Positions 8,204-18,438 of a stretch of 64,000 bases of DNA are shown piece by piece (the first letter of the stretch is position 1; each line of letters opens with the position of its first letter). A program made the position numbers and the translations under genes. The DNA lies in NCBI RefSeq assembly GCF_035917975.1, contig NZ_CP109130.1, forward strand, positions 7,316,001 to 7,380,000, given 5' to 3'. The notes beneath the pieces were generated by a model. The model did no database searches, was not told the origin of the DNA, and saw only the letters and a program-made list of their open reading frames with translations. This stretch comes from Streptosporangium sp. NBC_01756 (GTDB lineage: Bacteria > Actinomycetota > Actinomycetes > Streptosporangiales > Streptosporangiaceae).

Positions 8204-9007
8204 TCAGCCGGTGTTCAGCCGGTGCTCAGCCGCGCCGGCCGGTCCGGCCCCGACCCGCTCGGCTCCGGCCGGTCCGGTGTCCCCGCCGGTCCCGGTGTTC
8301 CCGCCGGTCCCACCGGTCCCGCCGTCCGCGACGGCCCCGGCCTGCTCGGCCGGCTGGGTGCGGGATCCGGCGAGGTGGGGCGGCAGCCATCCGTCTCCGG
8401 GCACGTAGCGGCGGACGACCTTGGCCGGCACACCGGCGATCACGCTGTGGTCGGGGAACTCGCCGCGGACCACGGCTCCGCCCGCGACCACGCACTGCCT
8501 GCCGATCCGGGTGCCCGGCAGGATGATCGCGCCGGTGCCCACCCAGGAGCCCGAGCCGATGACCACGGGATTGTTGCGTGGCCACTGGCGGCCGATCGGC
8601 GTCTCCGGGTCGTCGTAGACGTGGTTCTGGTCGGTGATGTAGACGTACGGGCCGGTGAACACGTGATCGCCGATGTCGATCGACTGGTGGCCCACGATGT
8701 GGCTGCCCCGGCCGATCGAGCAGCTCCCGCCGATCCGCACGATCGAGGCCGGACCCAGGTCCACCCCCGGGCCCATGCCCGCGGAGATGGAGACGCGCTC
8801 GCCGACCAGGGTGTGCTCGCCTATCTCGATCCAGGCCTCGCCGAAGATCGCGCCGACCGGGAACGACAGGCAGGTGCCCTCGCCGAGACGGCGGAAGCGG
8901 TAACCGGCCGGATTGGCGGGGCTCACCGTGCCGGCGGCACGGATCGCGGCCCAGCCGCGATGGATGAGGCCGCCGGCGGCACGCCGTATGGCGCCACGAA
9001 TCGACAT
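8204..9007 (-). CDS. Left-handed beta-helix (hexapeptide) acyltransferase
   Basis: A 267-residue protein with hexapeptide repeats between about residues 55 and 205, seen as spaced I/V-G turns (IEIGEHTLVGERVSISAG, VVIGSGSWVGTGAIILPGT). The end of the helix carries VIAGVPAKVVRRY, the signature of maltose/galactoside/serine O-acetyltransferase-like enzymes that acylate sugars or amino acids from acyl-CoA. After residue 215 a 50-residue tail of Gly, Thr, Ala and Pro repeats (GGTGGTGGNTGTGGDTG) is probably disordered. DNA at 8180-8240 repeats tcagccgg several times. ATG 9007 has no clear ribosome-binding site. It is divergent from pyrG. Confidence 0.85.
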   Translation of the reverse strand: MSIRGAIRRAAGGLIHRGWAAIRAAGTVSPANPAGYRFRRLGEGTCLSFPVGAIFGEAWIEIGEHTLVGERVSISAGMGPGVDLGPASIVRIGGSCSIGRGSHIVGHQSIDIGDHVFTGPYVYITDQNHVYDDPETPIGRQWPRNNPVVIGSGSWVGTGAIILPGTRIGRQCVVAGGAVVRGEFPDHSVIAGVPAKVVRRYVPGDGWLPPHLAGSRTQPAEQAGAVADGGTGGTGGNTGTGGDTGPAGAERVGAGPAGAAEHRLNTG

Positions 9008-9084
9008 AGCGAGCTAAGTTACCGCTTGGTCAGGTACCCGGGGGATACGGGGCGGGGAACGTGCGGACGGTCCGCGGGAACCGT

Positions 9085-9096
9085 TTGATATTCTGA
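9085..9096 (+). promoter_or_regulatory. Possible pyrG -10 region
   Basis: TTGATATTCT near 9085-9094 offers a -10-like hexamer TATTCT (9089-9094) about 48 bp before the pyrG ATG, just after the palindrome-like cggacggtccg (9064-9074). The -35 is not convincing. Confidence 0.3.
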
Positions 9097-9142
9097 GAGT
9101 CCGTGGACAGGTGGGCCGCTATCAGGGTGTGCCGACTGATCT

Positions 9143-10830
<1,688 letters not shown>

Positions 10831-10834
<4 letters not shown>

Positions 10835-11457
10835 GCACTCCCGCGTTCGAGATCCGGGACGTCCCGGAGGAGTGGAAGGTCGTCTCCTCCGCCGAGCACT
10901 TCAGCGGACGTGTCATCACCGTGGTGACGGACGAGGTCCTCATGCGGGACCAGGAGGTCGTCGGCCGCGACTACGTGGTCCACCCCGGATCGGTGGCCGT
11001 CGTCGCGCTCGACGACGCCGGCCGGGTGCTGATGATCCGCCAGTACCGCCACCCGGTCCGGCGCCTGCTCTGGGAGCTGCCGGCGGGTCTGCGCGACGTC
11101 GAGGGCGAGGCGCTGCAGGCCGGAGCGGCCCGCGAGCTCGCTGAGGAGGCGGGTTACCGCGCCGGGAGATGGCACACCCTGATCGACGCCTTCATCTCGC
11201 CGGGGATGACCGACGAGCGGACCCGGATCTTTCTCGCCAGGGACCTCAGCCCCATCCCCGAAGGGGAATCGGACTTCGTCCACCGGCACGAGGAAGTCGA
11301 CATGCCGGTGGTCTGGATCCCCCTGTCCGACGCGGTTCGGCGTGCCCTGGCGGGAATGATCCACAATTCCCAAGCCGTGGCCGGTATTCTCGCCGCATAC
11401 GCCGCTTCGGCGGATGGTTTCGCCTCGTTGCGCCCCGCTGACGCACCGGAGGCATGA
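10831..11457 (+). CDS. NUDIX hydrolase, ADP-ribose pyrophosphatase type
   Basis: A 208-residue Nudix protein. The ADP-ribose pyrophosphatase landmarks are RQYRHPVRRLLWELPAG (residues 70-86) and the Nudix helix, RELAEEAGY at 101-109 with the upstream acidic E93. The G-to-E spacing is six residues rather than five, as in related actinobacterial enzymes. The likely reaction is ADP-ribose to AMP and ribose 5-phosphate. Start GTG 10831 overlaps the pyrG stop by four bases (GTGA), so translation is probably coupled. The same pyrG-Nudix-xerD order occurs in mycobacteria. Confidence 0.93.
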
Positions 11458-11469
11458 CGGGAGGACACC

Positions 11470-12396
11470 CTGAGCGAGACGGAGGCCGTCCTCTCCAGCT
11501 ACCTCACCCATCTGGCGGTGGAGCGGGGTCTGGCCGCCAACACCCTGGCCTCCTACCGCCGTGACCTTCTGCGCTACGTGGATCACCTGAAGAGCCGAGG
11601 CCATGTCTCCTTCGGAGAGGTGGCCGAGGCCGACGTCACGGCCTTCCTGGCCGCGCTCAGGGAGGGCGACGAGGAGCACCAGGCCCTCGTCGCCAGCTCG
11701 GCGGCACGTGCCGTCTCCGCGGTACGCGGCCTGCACCGCTTCGCGCAGCGCGAAGGGGCCGCAGGCCACGACCCGGCCCACGGCGTACGGCTGCCGCGGC
11801 AGCTCAGACGGCTGCCCAAGGCGATCAGCGTGCACGACGTGGAGCGGCTCATCGCCGCCTCCGGGCCCGAGGGGGCGCCCCTCACGATGCGCAACCGGGC
11901 GCTCCTGGAGCTGCTGTACGGCACGGGAGCACGTATCTCCGAGGCCGTGGGTCTCGCCGTGGACGACGTCGATCTGAGCTCACGGGCACAGCAGGTGCGC
12001 CTGCGCGGCAAAGGCGGACGCACCCGCCTGGTGCCTCTGGGCCGGTTCGCGAGAGAGGCGCTGGGCGCCTATCTCACCCGGGCGCGACCGGGTATCGCCG
12101 CCCACGGCCGGGGCACCTCGGGACTGTTCCTCAACGCCAGAGGCGGGCGGCTCACCCGTCAGGGGGCCTGGGAGGTGCTCCAGGCGGCGGCCGAACGGGG
12201 AGGGCTGGCAGGAATCTCACCCCATATCTTGCGACATTCCTTCGCAACACACCTCCTGGACGGGGGTGCAGACGTTAGGGTGGTTCAGGAATTGCTCGGC
12301 CACGCCTCGGTGACCACCACGCAGGTATACACCCTGGTAGCAGTCGACAAGCTCCGCGAGGCCTGTGCCGTCGCGCAACCGCGCGCGCGGCATTGA
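11470..12396 (+). CDS. xerD: Site-specific tyrosine recombinase XerD-like, probable CTG start
   Basis: XerC/XerD recombinases resolve chromosome dimers at dif. The catalytic set is visible: Arg in LLYGTGARISEAVGL, H-x-x-R in HILRHSFATHLL, His in LLGHASVTTTQ and the nucleophile Tyr in QVYTLV. The first conventional start, GTG 11518, would remove residues of the N-terminal core-binding domain. Upstream, the frame stays open and reads LSETEAVLSSYLTHLAVERG. GGGAGG (11459-11464) stands five bases before CTG 11470, and no ATG, GTG or TTG lies in between. I therefore place the start at CTG 11470, 12 bp after the Nudix stop, giving 308 residues. Confidence 0.9.
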   Translation: MSETEAVLSSYLTHLAVERGLAANTLASYRRDLLRYVDHLKSRGHVSFGEVAEADVTAFLAALREGDEEHQALVASSAARAVSAVRGLHRFAQREGAAGHDPAHGVRLPRQLRRLPKAISVHDVERLIAASGPEGAPLTMRNRALLELLYGTGARISEAVGLAVDDVDLSSRAQQVRLRGKGGRTRLVPLGRFAREALGAYLTRARPGIAAHGRGTSGLFLNARGGRLTRQGAWEVLQAAAERGGLAGISPHILRHSFATHLLDGGADVRVVQELLGHASVTTTQVYTLVAVDKLREACAVAQPRARH

Positions 12397-12495
12397 CCTT
12401 GCTTATGTCCGGGCGTGCCGCCTTGCCGCATACGTGTTGACGCCATAGTGTCCGTCCGGACGGTCCGGTTCAAGGCCGTCAGGGAGGTTCGACTG

Positions 12496-13443
12496 GTGAC
12501 TGTGACCACCGACGGTTCTGTCCGGGGAACGACCCCTGGAAACCCCGAGAATCCCTGGGGGGACACCAAGACCGCCGGGACCCCTCGCACTGGGGGAGTT
12601 CTCGGCCCGACCGGGCGACCCCGCCCGGTCTTTCCCGACCCGCCTCCTCGTACGGTGCACGGACCGGCGCGTGTCGTGGCCATGGTCAACCAGAAGGGCG
12701 GCGTCGGCAAGACGACCACCACCATCAACCTGGGCGCGGCGCTGGCCGAGGCCGGGCTCAAGGTGCTGCTGGTCGACTTCGACCCGCAGGGTGCCCTCTC
12801 TGTCGGCCTCGGGATCAACCCCCACCAGCTCGACCTGACGGTCTACAACCTCCTCATGGAGCGGCAGATCACCGCCAGGGACGTGCTGATGGAGACCGGC
12901 GTCGACGGCATGGACCTGCTGCCCAGCAACATCGACCTGTCCGCGGCCGAAGTCCAGCTCGTCACGGAGGTCGCCCGCGAGCAGGTGCTCGGCCGGGTGA
13001 TCAAGCCCCTCCTGCCCGAGTACGACGTGTGCCTGATCGACTGCCAGCCCTCCCTGGGCCTGCTCACGATCAACGCGCTGGCCTGCGCGCACGGTGTCAT
13101 GGTGCCGCTGGAGTGTGAGTTCTTCGCACTGCGCGGGGTCGCGCTGCTCATGGACACCATCATCAAGGTCCAGCAGCGCATCAACGAGGACCTGGTCATC
13201 GAGGGTCTGCTCGCCACCATGTACGACGCGCGGACCCTGCACGGCCGTGAGGTGCTGGCCCGGGTGGTCGAGGCGTTCGACGACAAGGTGTACCACACGG
13301 TGATCAACCGGACGGTCCGCTTTCCCGACGCCACCGTGGCCGGTGAGCCCATCACCAGCTTCGACTCCTCCTCGCTCGGCGCCAGCGCCTACCGCGAACT
13401 GGCCCGCGAAGTCCTCACCAGGTGGGCCGCGCTGGAACAGTGA
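12496..13443 (+). CDS. ParA/Soj-family ATPase
   Basis: A 315-residue P-loop ATPase with the deviant Walker A NQKGGVGKTTTTINLG, the VLLVDFDPQGALS switch region and CLIDCQPSLG as Walker B. A proline-rich segment of about 55 residues precedes the ATPase core. No parB partner is adjacent, so this is the second, orphan ParA that sits beside scpAB in actinobacteria (the Rv1708 position in M. tuberculosis), probably linked to SMC-ScpAB condensation. Start GTG 12496 has GGGAGG eight bases upstream; the open frame extends back to 12415 without a site. Confidence 0.93.
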   Translation: MTVTTDGSVRGTTPGNPENPWGDTKTAGTPRTGGVLGPTGRPRPVFPDPPPRTVHGPARVVAMVNQKGGVGKTTTTINLGAALAEAGLKVLLVDFDPQGALSVGLGINPHQLDLTVYNLLMERQITARDVLMETGVDGMDLLPSNIDLSAAEVQLVTEVAREQVLGRVIKPLLPEYDVCLIDCQPSLGLLTINALACAHGVMVPLECEFFALRGVALLMDTIIKVQQRINEDLVIEGLLATMYDARTLHGREVLARVVEAFDDKVYHTVINRTVRFPDATVAGEPITSFDSSSLGASAYRELAREVLTRWAALEQ

Positions 13444-13472
13444 TCACGGTCCCGGTGCGGGACAATGAGGGA

Positions 13473-14297
13473 ATGACCGAGCAGCCGCAGTTGGCCGACA
13501 ACACCTTCAGGGTGCACCTGGAGGTCTTCGAGGGCCCTTTCGACCTGCTGCTCGGTCTGATCTCCAAGCACAAACTCGACATCACCGAGGTCTCGCTCAG
13601 CCAGGTCACCGACGAGTTCATCTCCTACATCCGGGCCCGGGGCCCGCAGTGGGACCTGGAGCAGACGAGCCACTTCCTGCTCGTCGCGGCCACTCTGCTC
13701 GACCTCAAGGCGGCCAGGTTGCTGCCTTCGGGTGAGGTCGACGACGAGGAGGACCTCGCCCTCCTGGAGGCGCGCGACCTGCTGTTCGCCCGTCTCCTGC
13801 AGTACCGGGCCTACAAGGAGGTCGCGAAGGTCTTCTCCGCCCGGATGGCGGAGGAGGCGCTGCGCTTTCCCCGGACGGTGCCGATGGAGGCCCCGTTCGC
13901 CGACCTCCTCCCCGAGCTGATCCTGGGCATCGGTCCCGACCGTCTCGCCCAGCTCGCTCAGCGGGCCTTCGCGCCCAAGGCACCCCCGTCGGTCTCCGTC
14001 GCCCACATTTACCAACCGCTCGCCAACGTCAAGGATCAGGCGGTTATCCTTGTGGAGCGGCTGCGGCGGGTGCGCCGGGCGACCTTCCGGGCCCTCACCT
14101 CCGACTGCGCAGGCACCTTCGAGGTCGTCGCGCGTTTCCTGGCCGTCCTGGAGCTCTACCGGGAGGCGGCCGTCTCCTTCGACCAGGTGGAGCCCCTCGG
14201 AGAACTGCACGTGACCTGGACCGGTAGCGACGACGGAGACGTCGCCGTGGCCGACGACTACGACGAGAGCGTCAAGAAAGAGCCGCCTGATGACTGA
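13473..14297 (+). CDS. scpA: Segregation and condensation protein A
   Basis: ScpA is the kleisin that bridges the SMC head domains in the bacterial condensin. The protein begins FRVHLEVFEGPFDLLLGLIS, the kleisin signature that binds the SMC neck, continues HKLDITEVSLSQVTDEF, and has the C-terminal winged helix ending before an acidic tail. Two starts are possible. GTG 13440 overlaps the parA-like stop by four bases and would add 11 residues; ATG 13473 begins TEQPQLADN and gives 274 residues. The stop overlaps scpB by eight bases. Confidence 0.95.
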   Translation: MTEQPQLADNTFRVHLEVFEGPFDLLLGLISKHKLDITEVSLSQVTDEFISYIRARGPQWDLEQTSHFLLVAATLLDLKAARLLPSGEVDDEEDLALLEARDLLFARLLQYRAYKEVAKVFSARMAEEALRFPRTVPMEAPFADLLPELILGIGPDRLAQLAQRAFAPKAPPSVSVAHIYQPLANVKDQAVILVERLRRVRRATFRALTSDCAGTFEVVARFLAVLELYREAAVSFDQVEPLGELHVTWTGSDDGDVAVADDYDESVKKEPPDD

Positions 14298-14847
14298 CGT
14301 GGTGCCCGAGCCGGACCTGCGCACAGGGCTGGAGGCCATCCTTCTCGTGGTCGACGAACCGGTCAGTGAGATGGCCCTCGCCCAGGTTCTGGAGCGGCCC
14401 ACCGCCGAGGTCGCCGCCGCACTCCGCCGGCTGTCGGCGGAATACACTGAGGACGGCCGGGGTTTCGATCTGAGAGAGGTCGCAGGCGGCTGGCGGTTCT
14501 ACACGCGGGCCGAGTGTGCGACCCTCGTGGAGCGGTTCGTCCGCGACGGCCAGCAGGCACGGCTCACCCAGGCCGCGCTGGAGACCCTGGCCGTGGTCGC
14601 CTACCGGCAGCCGATCAGCCGGGCACGGGTGGCGGCCGTCCGAGGCGTCAACAGCGACGGTGTCATGCGCACGCTGGTGACGCGAGGGCTGGTCGAAGAG
14701 GCCGGCACCGAACCGGAGAGCCAAGCACTGCTCTACCGGACAAGTCCCTATTTTCTCGAGCGGATGGGCCTGCGGGATCTCGACGAGCTCCCCGAGCTGG
14801 CACCGTTCCTGCCCGACGACGTGGAAACCTTAGAGGAGCACAAGTAG
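14290..14847 (+). CDS. scpB: Segregation and condensation protein B
   Basis: ScpB dimers bind ScpA and regulate the SMC ATPase. The 185 residues contain two winged helices. The first begins LRTGLEAILLVVDEPVSEMA; the second includes QAALETLAVVAYRQPISRAR, a strong ScpB hallmark. RGLVEEAG and LYRTSPYFLERMGL close the family pattern. It overlaps scpA by eight bases and its stop overlaps the GTG of the RluB gene by one base, so the three genes are almost certainly co-translated. Confidence 0.96.
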   Translation: MTDVVPEPDLRTGLEAILLVVDEPVSEMALAQVLERPTAEVAAALRRLSAEYTEDGRGFDLREVAGGWRFYTRAECATLVERFVRDGQQARLTQAALETLAVVAYRQPISRARVAAVRGVNSDGVMRTLVTRGLVEEAGTEPESQALLYRTSPYFLERMGLRDLDELPELAPFLPDDVETLEEHK

Positions 14848-16760
14848 TGAACAGCAGGCGTAGTACCCCGTCCGGTGATGGACGCGGTCAAGGCCGTGGC
14901 GGAGCCCCGCGCGGCGGCAACCCCCGGGGCGGCTCACGCTCCGGCGGACCCCGAGGCGGCTCGCAGGGCGGGTTCCGCTCTGACGGTCCGCGTCGTGACG
15001 ATCGTGGTGGTTCGCAGGGTGGGTTCCGTTCGGACGCTCCGCGTCGCGATGACCGTGGTGGTTCGCAGGGTGGGTTCCGCTCTGACGGTCCGCGTCGCGA
15101 TGACCGTGGTGGGTTCCGTGCTGAGCGTGACGGCTCGCGTAGCCGGTACAGCAGGCCCGCCGAGGGCGGTCCGCGTCGTGACGATCGTGGTGGTTCGCAG
15201 GGTGGGTTCCGTTCGGACGCCCCGCGTCGCGATGACCGCGGCGGGTTCCGTTCCGACGCCCCGCGTCGTGACGATCGTGGTGGTTCGCAGGGTGGGTTCC
15301 GTTCGGACGCCCCGCGTCGCGATGACCGCGGCGGGTTCCGCTCCGACGCCCCGCGTCGCGATGACCGCGGTGGGTTCCGTGCTGAGCGTGACGGCTCGCG
15401 TAGCCGGTACGGCAGGCCCACTGAGGGCGGTCCGCGCCGTGACGACCGTGGCGGGTTCCGCTCCGACGCCCCGCGTCGCGATGATCGTGGTGGTTCGCAG
15501 GGTGGGTTCCGTTCGGACGCCCCGCGTCGCGATGATCGTGGTGGTTCGCAGGGTGGGTTCCGTTCGGACGCCCCGCGTCGCGATGATCGTGGTGGTTCGC
15601 AGGGTGGGTTCCGTTCGGACGCCCCGCGCCGCGATGACCGTGATGGGTTCCGTTCCGATGCTCCGCGTCGTGATGACCGTGACGCGCCCCGTGGCGGCTC
15701 GCAGGGCGGGTTCCGCTCCGACGGTCCGCGCCGTGACGGCCGTGGTGGTCCGCGCGGAGCCTCCGGCTCGGACCGCGGCCGTTCCAACGCGTCCGGCGGC
15801 GGTTCCCGCGGCCGGTTCGGCAGGACCGATCGGCGGGACGAGATCCAGACGATCGGCGGCAAGCGGCCCGGCTCGTACGGCGAGCGGCGCCCCGGCGCCG
15901 ACCGCGGCCCCGCGAAGGCCGAGCGCCGTCCCGGTGCGATCGAGAACGACCGGTTCAAGACCGCCCGCCAGCCCAAGCGTGACTCGGACTTCTACGACAG
16001 GGACTATGTCGACGAGCGCGACACCACCGAGGTCCCCGACGGCGTCCGGCTGCAGAAGGTCCTGGCCCAGGCGGGCGTGGCCAGCCGCCGGGCCTGCGAG
16101 GACATGATCGGCGACGGCCGGGTCACGGTCGACGGCCAGGTGGTCCGCCGCTTCGGCGCCCGGGTCGACCCGGCCAAGCAGGTCATCCACGTCGACGGCA
16201 AGCGCCTGCCGACGATGCCCGACCTGGTCTACCTCGCCATCAACAAGCCGATCGGCGTCGTCAGCACCATGTCCGACCCCGACGGCCGCCCCTCGCTGGC
16301 CGACTTCGTGGCCGACCGCACCGAGCGGCTGTTCCACGTGGGCCGCCTGGACACCGAGACCGAGGGTCTCATCCTGCTCACCAACGACGGCGAGTTGGCC
16401 AACCGGCTCACCCACCCGAGCTACGGCGTGCAGAAGAAGTACTGGGCGAAGGTCCCCGGCAGGATCGAGCGTGATCTGGGCCGCCGCCTGAAGAAGGGCA
16501 TCGAGCTGGAGGACGGCGTCGCCAAGGCCGACTCCTTCACCCTGGTCCAGGAGCACGGGCAGCAGGCGCTGGTGGAGATCGTCCTGCACGAGGGCCGCAA
16601 GCACATCGTCCGCCGCATGCTGGAGGAGGTCGGGCACCCGGTCATCGACCTGGCCCGCATCGAGTTCGGTCCGGTCAAGCTCGGCCGTCTCAAGCCGGGC
16701 ACCGTCCGGGCGCTGAGCCTCAAGGAAGTCGGCGAGCTCTACGCCGCCGTCGGCCTGTAA
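14847..16760 (+). CDS. rluB: RluB-type rRNA pseudouridine synthase with long RG-rich repeat tail
   Basis: The last 240 residues are a complete RsuA/RluB-type enzyme. An S4 RNA-binding domain begins VRLQKVLAQAGVASRRACED (about residue 398). The catalytic domain carries the aspartate in HVGRLDTETEGLILLTNDG and ends LGRLKPGTVRALSL. It should make pseudouridine in 23S rRNA. The first 395 residues are an unusual low-complexity tail of tandem units such as GSQGGFRSDAPRRDDRG (17 residues) and GFRSDAPRRDDRG (13), with 13 FRSD units and two FRAERDGSRSRY inserts. Start GTG 14847 has GAGGAG eight bases upstream and touches the scpB stop. The total of 637 residues compares with roughly 250 for ordinary family members. 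Confidence 0.95.
   Translation: MNSRRSTPSGDGRGQGRGGAPRGGNPRGGSRSGGPRGGSQGGFRSDGPRRDDRGGSQGGFRSDAPRRDDRGGSQGGFRSDGPRRDDRGGFRAERDGSRSRYSRPAEGGPRRDDRGGSQGGFRSDAPRRDDRGGFRSDAPRRDDRGGSQGGFRSDAPRRDDRGGFRSDAPRRDDRGGFRAERDGSRSRYGRPTEGGPRRDDRGGFRSDAPRRDDRGGSQGGFRSDAPRRDDRGGSQGGFRSDAPRRDDRGGSQGGFRSDAPRRDDRDGFRSDAPRRDDRDAPRGGSQGGFRSDGPRRDGRGGPRGASGSDRGRSNASGGGSRGRFGRTDRRDEIQTIGGKRPGSYGERRPGADRGPAKAERRPGAIENDRFKTARQPKRDSDFYDRDYVDERDTTEVPDGVRLQKVLAQAGVASRRACEDMIGDGRVTVDGQVVRRFGARVDPAKQVIHVDGKRLPTMPDLVYLAINKPIGVVSTMSDPDGRPSLADFVADRTERLFHVGRLDTETEGLILLTNDGELANRLTHPSYGVQKKYWAKVPGRIERDLGRRLKKGIELEDGVAKADSFTLVQEHGQQALVEIVLHEGRKHIVRRMLEEVGHPVIDLARIEFGPVKLGRLKPGTVRALSLKEVGELYAAVGL
14955..15760 (+). repeat. In-frame tandem repeat array coding the RluB tail
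   Basis: About 800 bp of 39-bp and 51-bp units, several of them nearly identical at DNA level (for example three consecutive copies at about 15475-15625). All units are multiples of three, so gain or loss of copies keeps the frame. The lack of stop codons also leaves three other frames open across the array, including a 410-codon forward frame and a 696-codon antisense frame, which I regard as by-products of the repeats. Confidence 0.9.
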
Positions 16761-16784
16761 CCTTCCTGGACGACACGGATTCGA

Positions 16785-16816
16785 CACGCCGGATCGCCTG
16801 CGGGCGGTCCGGCGTG
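16785..16816 (+). terminator. Hairpin after rluB
   Basis: cacgccgga (16785-16793) pairs with tccggcgtg (16808-16816) around a 14-base loop that can itself fold. It lies 25 bp after the rluB stop and 20 bp before the aroH start, so it may attenuate read-through between the condensin part and the aromatic amino acid part of the cluster. Confidence 0.5.
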
Positions 16817-16836
16817 AACGGTATGGAGGAGCGACG

Positions 16837-17196
16837 ATGGTGCGGGCGATTCGGGGTGCGGTCCAGGTCGAGGGCAACAACCGGGAGGCCATCCTGGTAG
16901 GGGTGACCGAGCTGGTCACCGAGGTGATGGAGCGCAACAGGATCACCACCGACGACGTGATCAGCGTGATCTTCACGGCCACCCCCGACCTGACCGCGGA
17001 GTTTCCCGCCCTGGCCGCCCGCAAGCTCGGCTTCCACGACGTCCCGCTGATCTGCGCGTCCGAGATCGACGTTCCCGGCGCGCTCCCCCATGTCGTACGG
17101 CTGATGGCCCACGTGGAGACCGATCGGCCGCGTCAGGAGATCCAGCACGTCTACCTGCGGGGCGCGGCGGCCCTGCGCGTGGACATCGCCCAGTGA
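16837..17196 (+). CDS. aroH: Chorismate mutase, AroH class
   Basis: A 119-residue trimeric-type chorismate mutase that rearranges chorismate to prephenate. The start VRAIRGAVQVEGNNREAILV carries the conserved Arg near residue 6. The middle has VISVIFTATPDLTAEFPALA and the end has HVYLRGAAALR with the active-site Tyr and Arg, all typical of the B. subtilis AroH fold and unlike the helical AroQ type. GGAGG stands six bases upstream of ATG 16837. It is followed at once by prephenate dehydrogenase, the next step to tyrosine. Confidence 0.95.
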   Translation: MVRAIRGAVQVEGNNREAILVGVTELVTEVMERNRITTDDVISVIFTATPDLTAEFPALAARKLGFHDVPLICASEIDVPGALPHVVRLMAHVETDRPRQEIQHVYLRGAAALRVDIAQ

Positions 17197-17239
17197 TCCT
17201 GTCGTGCGTCACCACGCCCAAGAAGCCCAGGGAGGACGT

Positions 17240-18313
17240 GTGAGCAGTCTCGAGAGCGTCCTCGTCGTCGGAACCGGCCTGATCGGCACCTCCGTCGCCC
17301 TGGCGCTGCGCGAGCAGGGGATCACCGTCTACCTGGCCGACCGGGACGAAGGGGTCGTACGGCTGGCACGCGAGCTGGGTGCCGGCACCGAGTGGATCGC
17401 CGGGCGAACGGTGGATCTCGCGGTCATCTCGGTCCCCCCGCACCTGGTCGCCGAGCAGCTCGCCGATCTCCAGAAGGCGCGGGCCGCCCGGTTCTACACC
17501 GATGTGGCCAGCGTCAAGGTGCTGCCGCTCCAGCAGGCCGCCGACCTCCGCTGCGATCTGACCACCTACGTCGCCGGACACCCGCTGGCGGGCCGGGAGC
17601 GCTCGGGACCCGCCGCGGCCCGGGCCGACCTGTTCCTGGGCCGTCCCTGGGCGTTGTGCCCGACAGAGGAGACCCTGCCCGACGCGGTCGAGGTCCTGCT
17701 GGAACTGATCAAGCTCTGCGGCGGCGAGGCCGTCAAGGTTGGAGCGGCCGAACACGACCGCGCCGTCGCGATCGTCTCCCATGCCCCGCACGTGGCCGCC
17801 GCGGCGGTCGCGGCCCGGCTCGCGGCCGCCCCGGCGGCCGCGCTCGGTCTGGCCGGGCAGGGCGTCCGCGACGTCACGCGCATCGCGGCCGGCGACCCCG
17901 GCCTGTGGACCGGCATCCTGTCGGGCAACGCGCTGCCGGTGGCCGACGTGCTGGAGAAGGTGGCCGCCGACCTGGCGGCCGTGGCCGCCTCGCTGCGTGC
18001 CTCCACCGACCCCGCGGCGATGGGTCAGGTCACGGAGCTGCTGCACCGGGGTGTCGCGGGCACGGACCGGATCCCCGGCAAGCACGGCGGTCCCGCGCGC
18101 GCCTACACGACCGTCCAGGTCATCATCGGCGACCGTCCCGGCGAGCTGGCCCGGCTGTTCCAGGTGGCCGAGGAGGCGGGCGTCAACATCGAGGACGTCC
18201 GGTTGGAACACGCCCCCGGCCTGCCGCTGGGCGCCGCCGACCTGTCCGTGCAGCCGGAGGCGGTGCCCGCCCTGTCGGCGGCGCTGCGTGCGCACGGCTG
18301 GCACCTGCCGTGA
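17240..18313 (+). CDS. tyrA: Prephenate dehydrogenase with ACT domain
   Basis: Oxidises and decarboxylates prephenate to 4-hydroxyphenylpyruvate with NAD. The 357 residues begin with the Rossmann loop VLVVGTGLIGTSVALALRE. The catalytic and substrate region is AGHPLAGRERSGP, and SHAPHVAAAA follows. A C-terminal ACT domain (VIIGDRPGELARLFQVAEEA) would give tyrosine feedback control. The start GTG 17240 follows AGGGAGG closely. With aroH directly upstream the pair covers chorismate to the tyrosine precursor. Confidence 0.95.
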   Translation: MSSLESVLVVGTGLIGTSVALALREQGITVYLADRDEGVVRLARELGAGTEWIAGRTVDLAVISVPPHLVAEQLADLQKARAARFYTDVASVKVLPLQQAADLRCDLTTYVAGHPLAGRERSGPAAARADLFLGRPWALCPTEETLPDAVEVLLELIKLCGGEAVKVGAAEHDRAVAIVSHAPHVAAAAVAARLAAAPAAALGLAGQGVRDVTRIAAGDPGLWTGILSGNALPVADVLEKVAADLAAVAASLRASTDPAAMGQVTELLHRGVAGTDRIPGKHGGPARAYTTVQVIIGDRPGELARLFQVAEEAGVNIEDVRLEHAPGLPLGAADLSVQPEAVPALSAALRAHGWHLP

Positions 18314-18438
18314 CGTTCCGCCACGACCCGCTCGGTGAGTCGTGGCGGATCCTTCCCGAGCCGATCGATGCGTGGTTCCGCCCCCGCTCCCGGTAGCCTC
18401 GGACAGACAATTGAAACGGGTTGTAAGGGAGAGGCACC

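Noticed and set aside
6883..8526. 547-codon plus-strand frame opposite the nitronate monooxygenase-like gene
   Set aside because: Lacks a family signature and a ribosome-binding site; the minus-strand gene is clearly conserved.
12415..12495. Longer N-terminus for the ParA-like ATPase
   Set aside because: The extra 27 codons have no ribosome-binding site, whereas GTG 12496 has a well-spaced GGGAGG.
14875..16107. 410-codon forward frame overlapping the RluB tail
   Set aside because: The product is a Val/Arg/Thr repeat that follows entirely from reading the tail repeats one base out of frame.
14934..17024. 696-codon antisense open frame across rluB and beyond
   Set aside because: It exists because the in-frame repeats contain no stop in this frame; its translation is low-complexity Thr/Ala/Arg and then mirrors conserved rluB codons. 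No ribosome-binding site or family signature.
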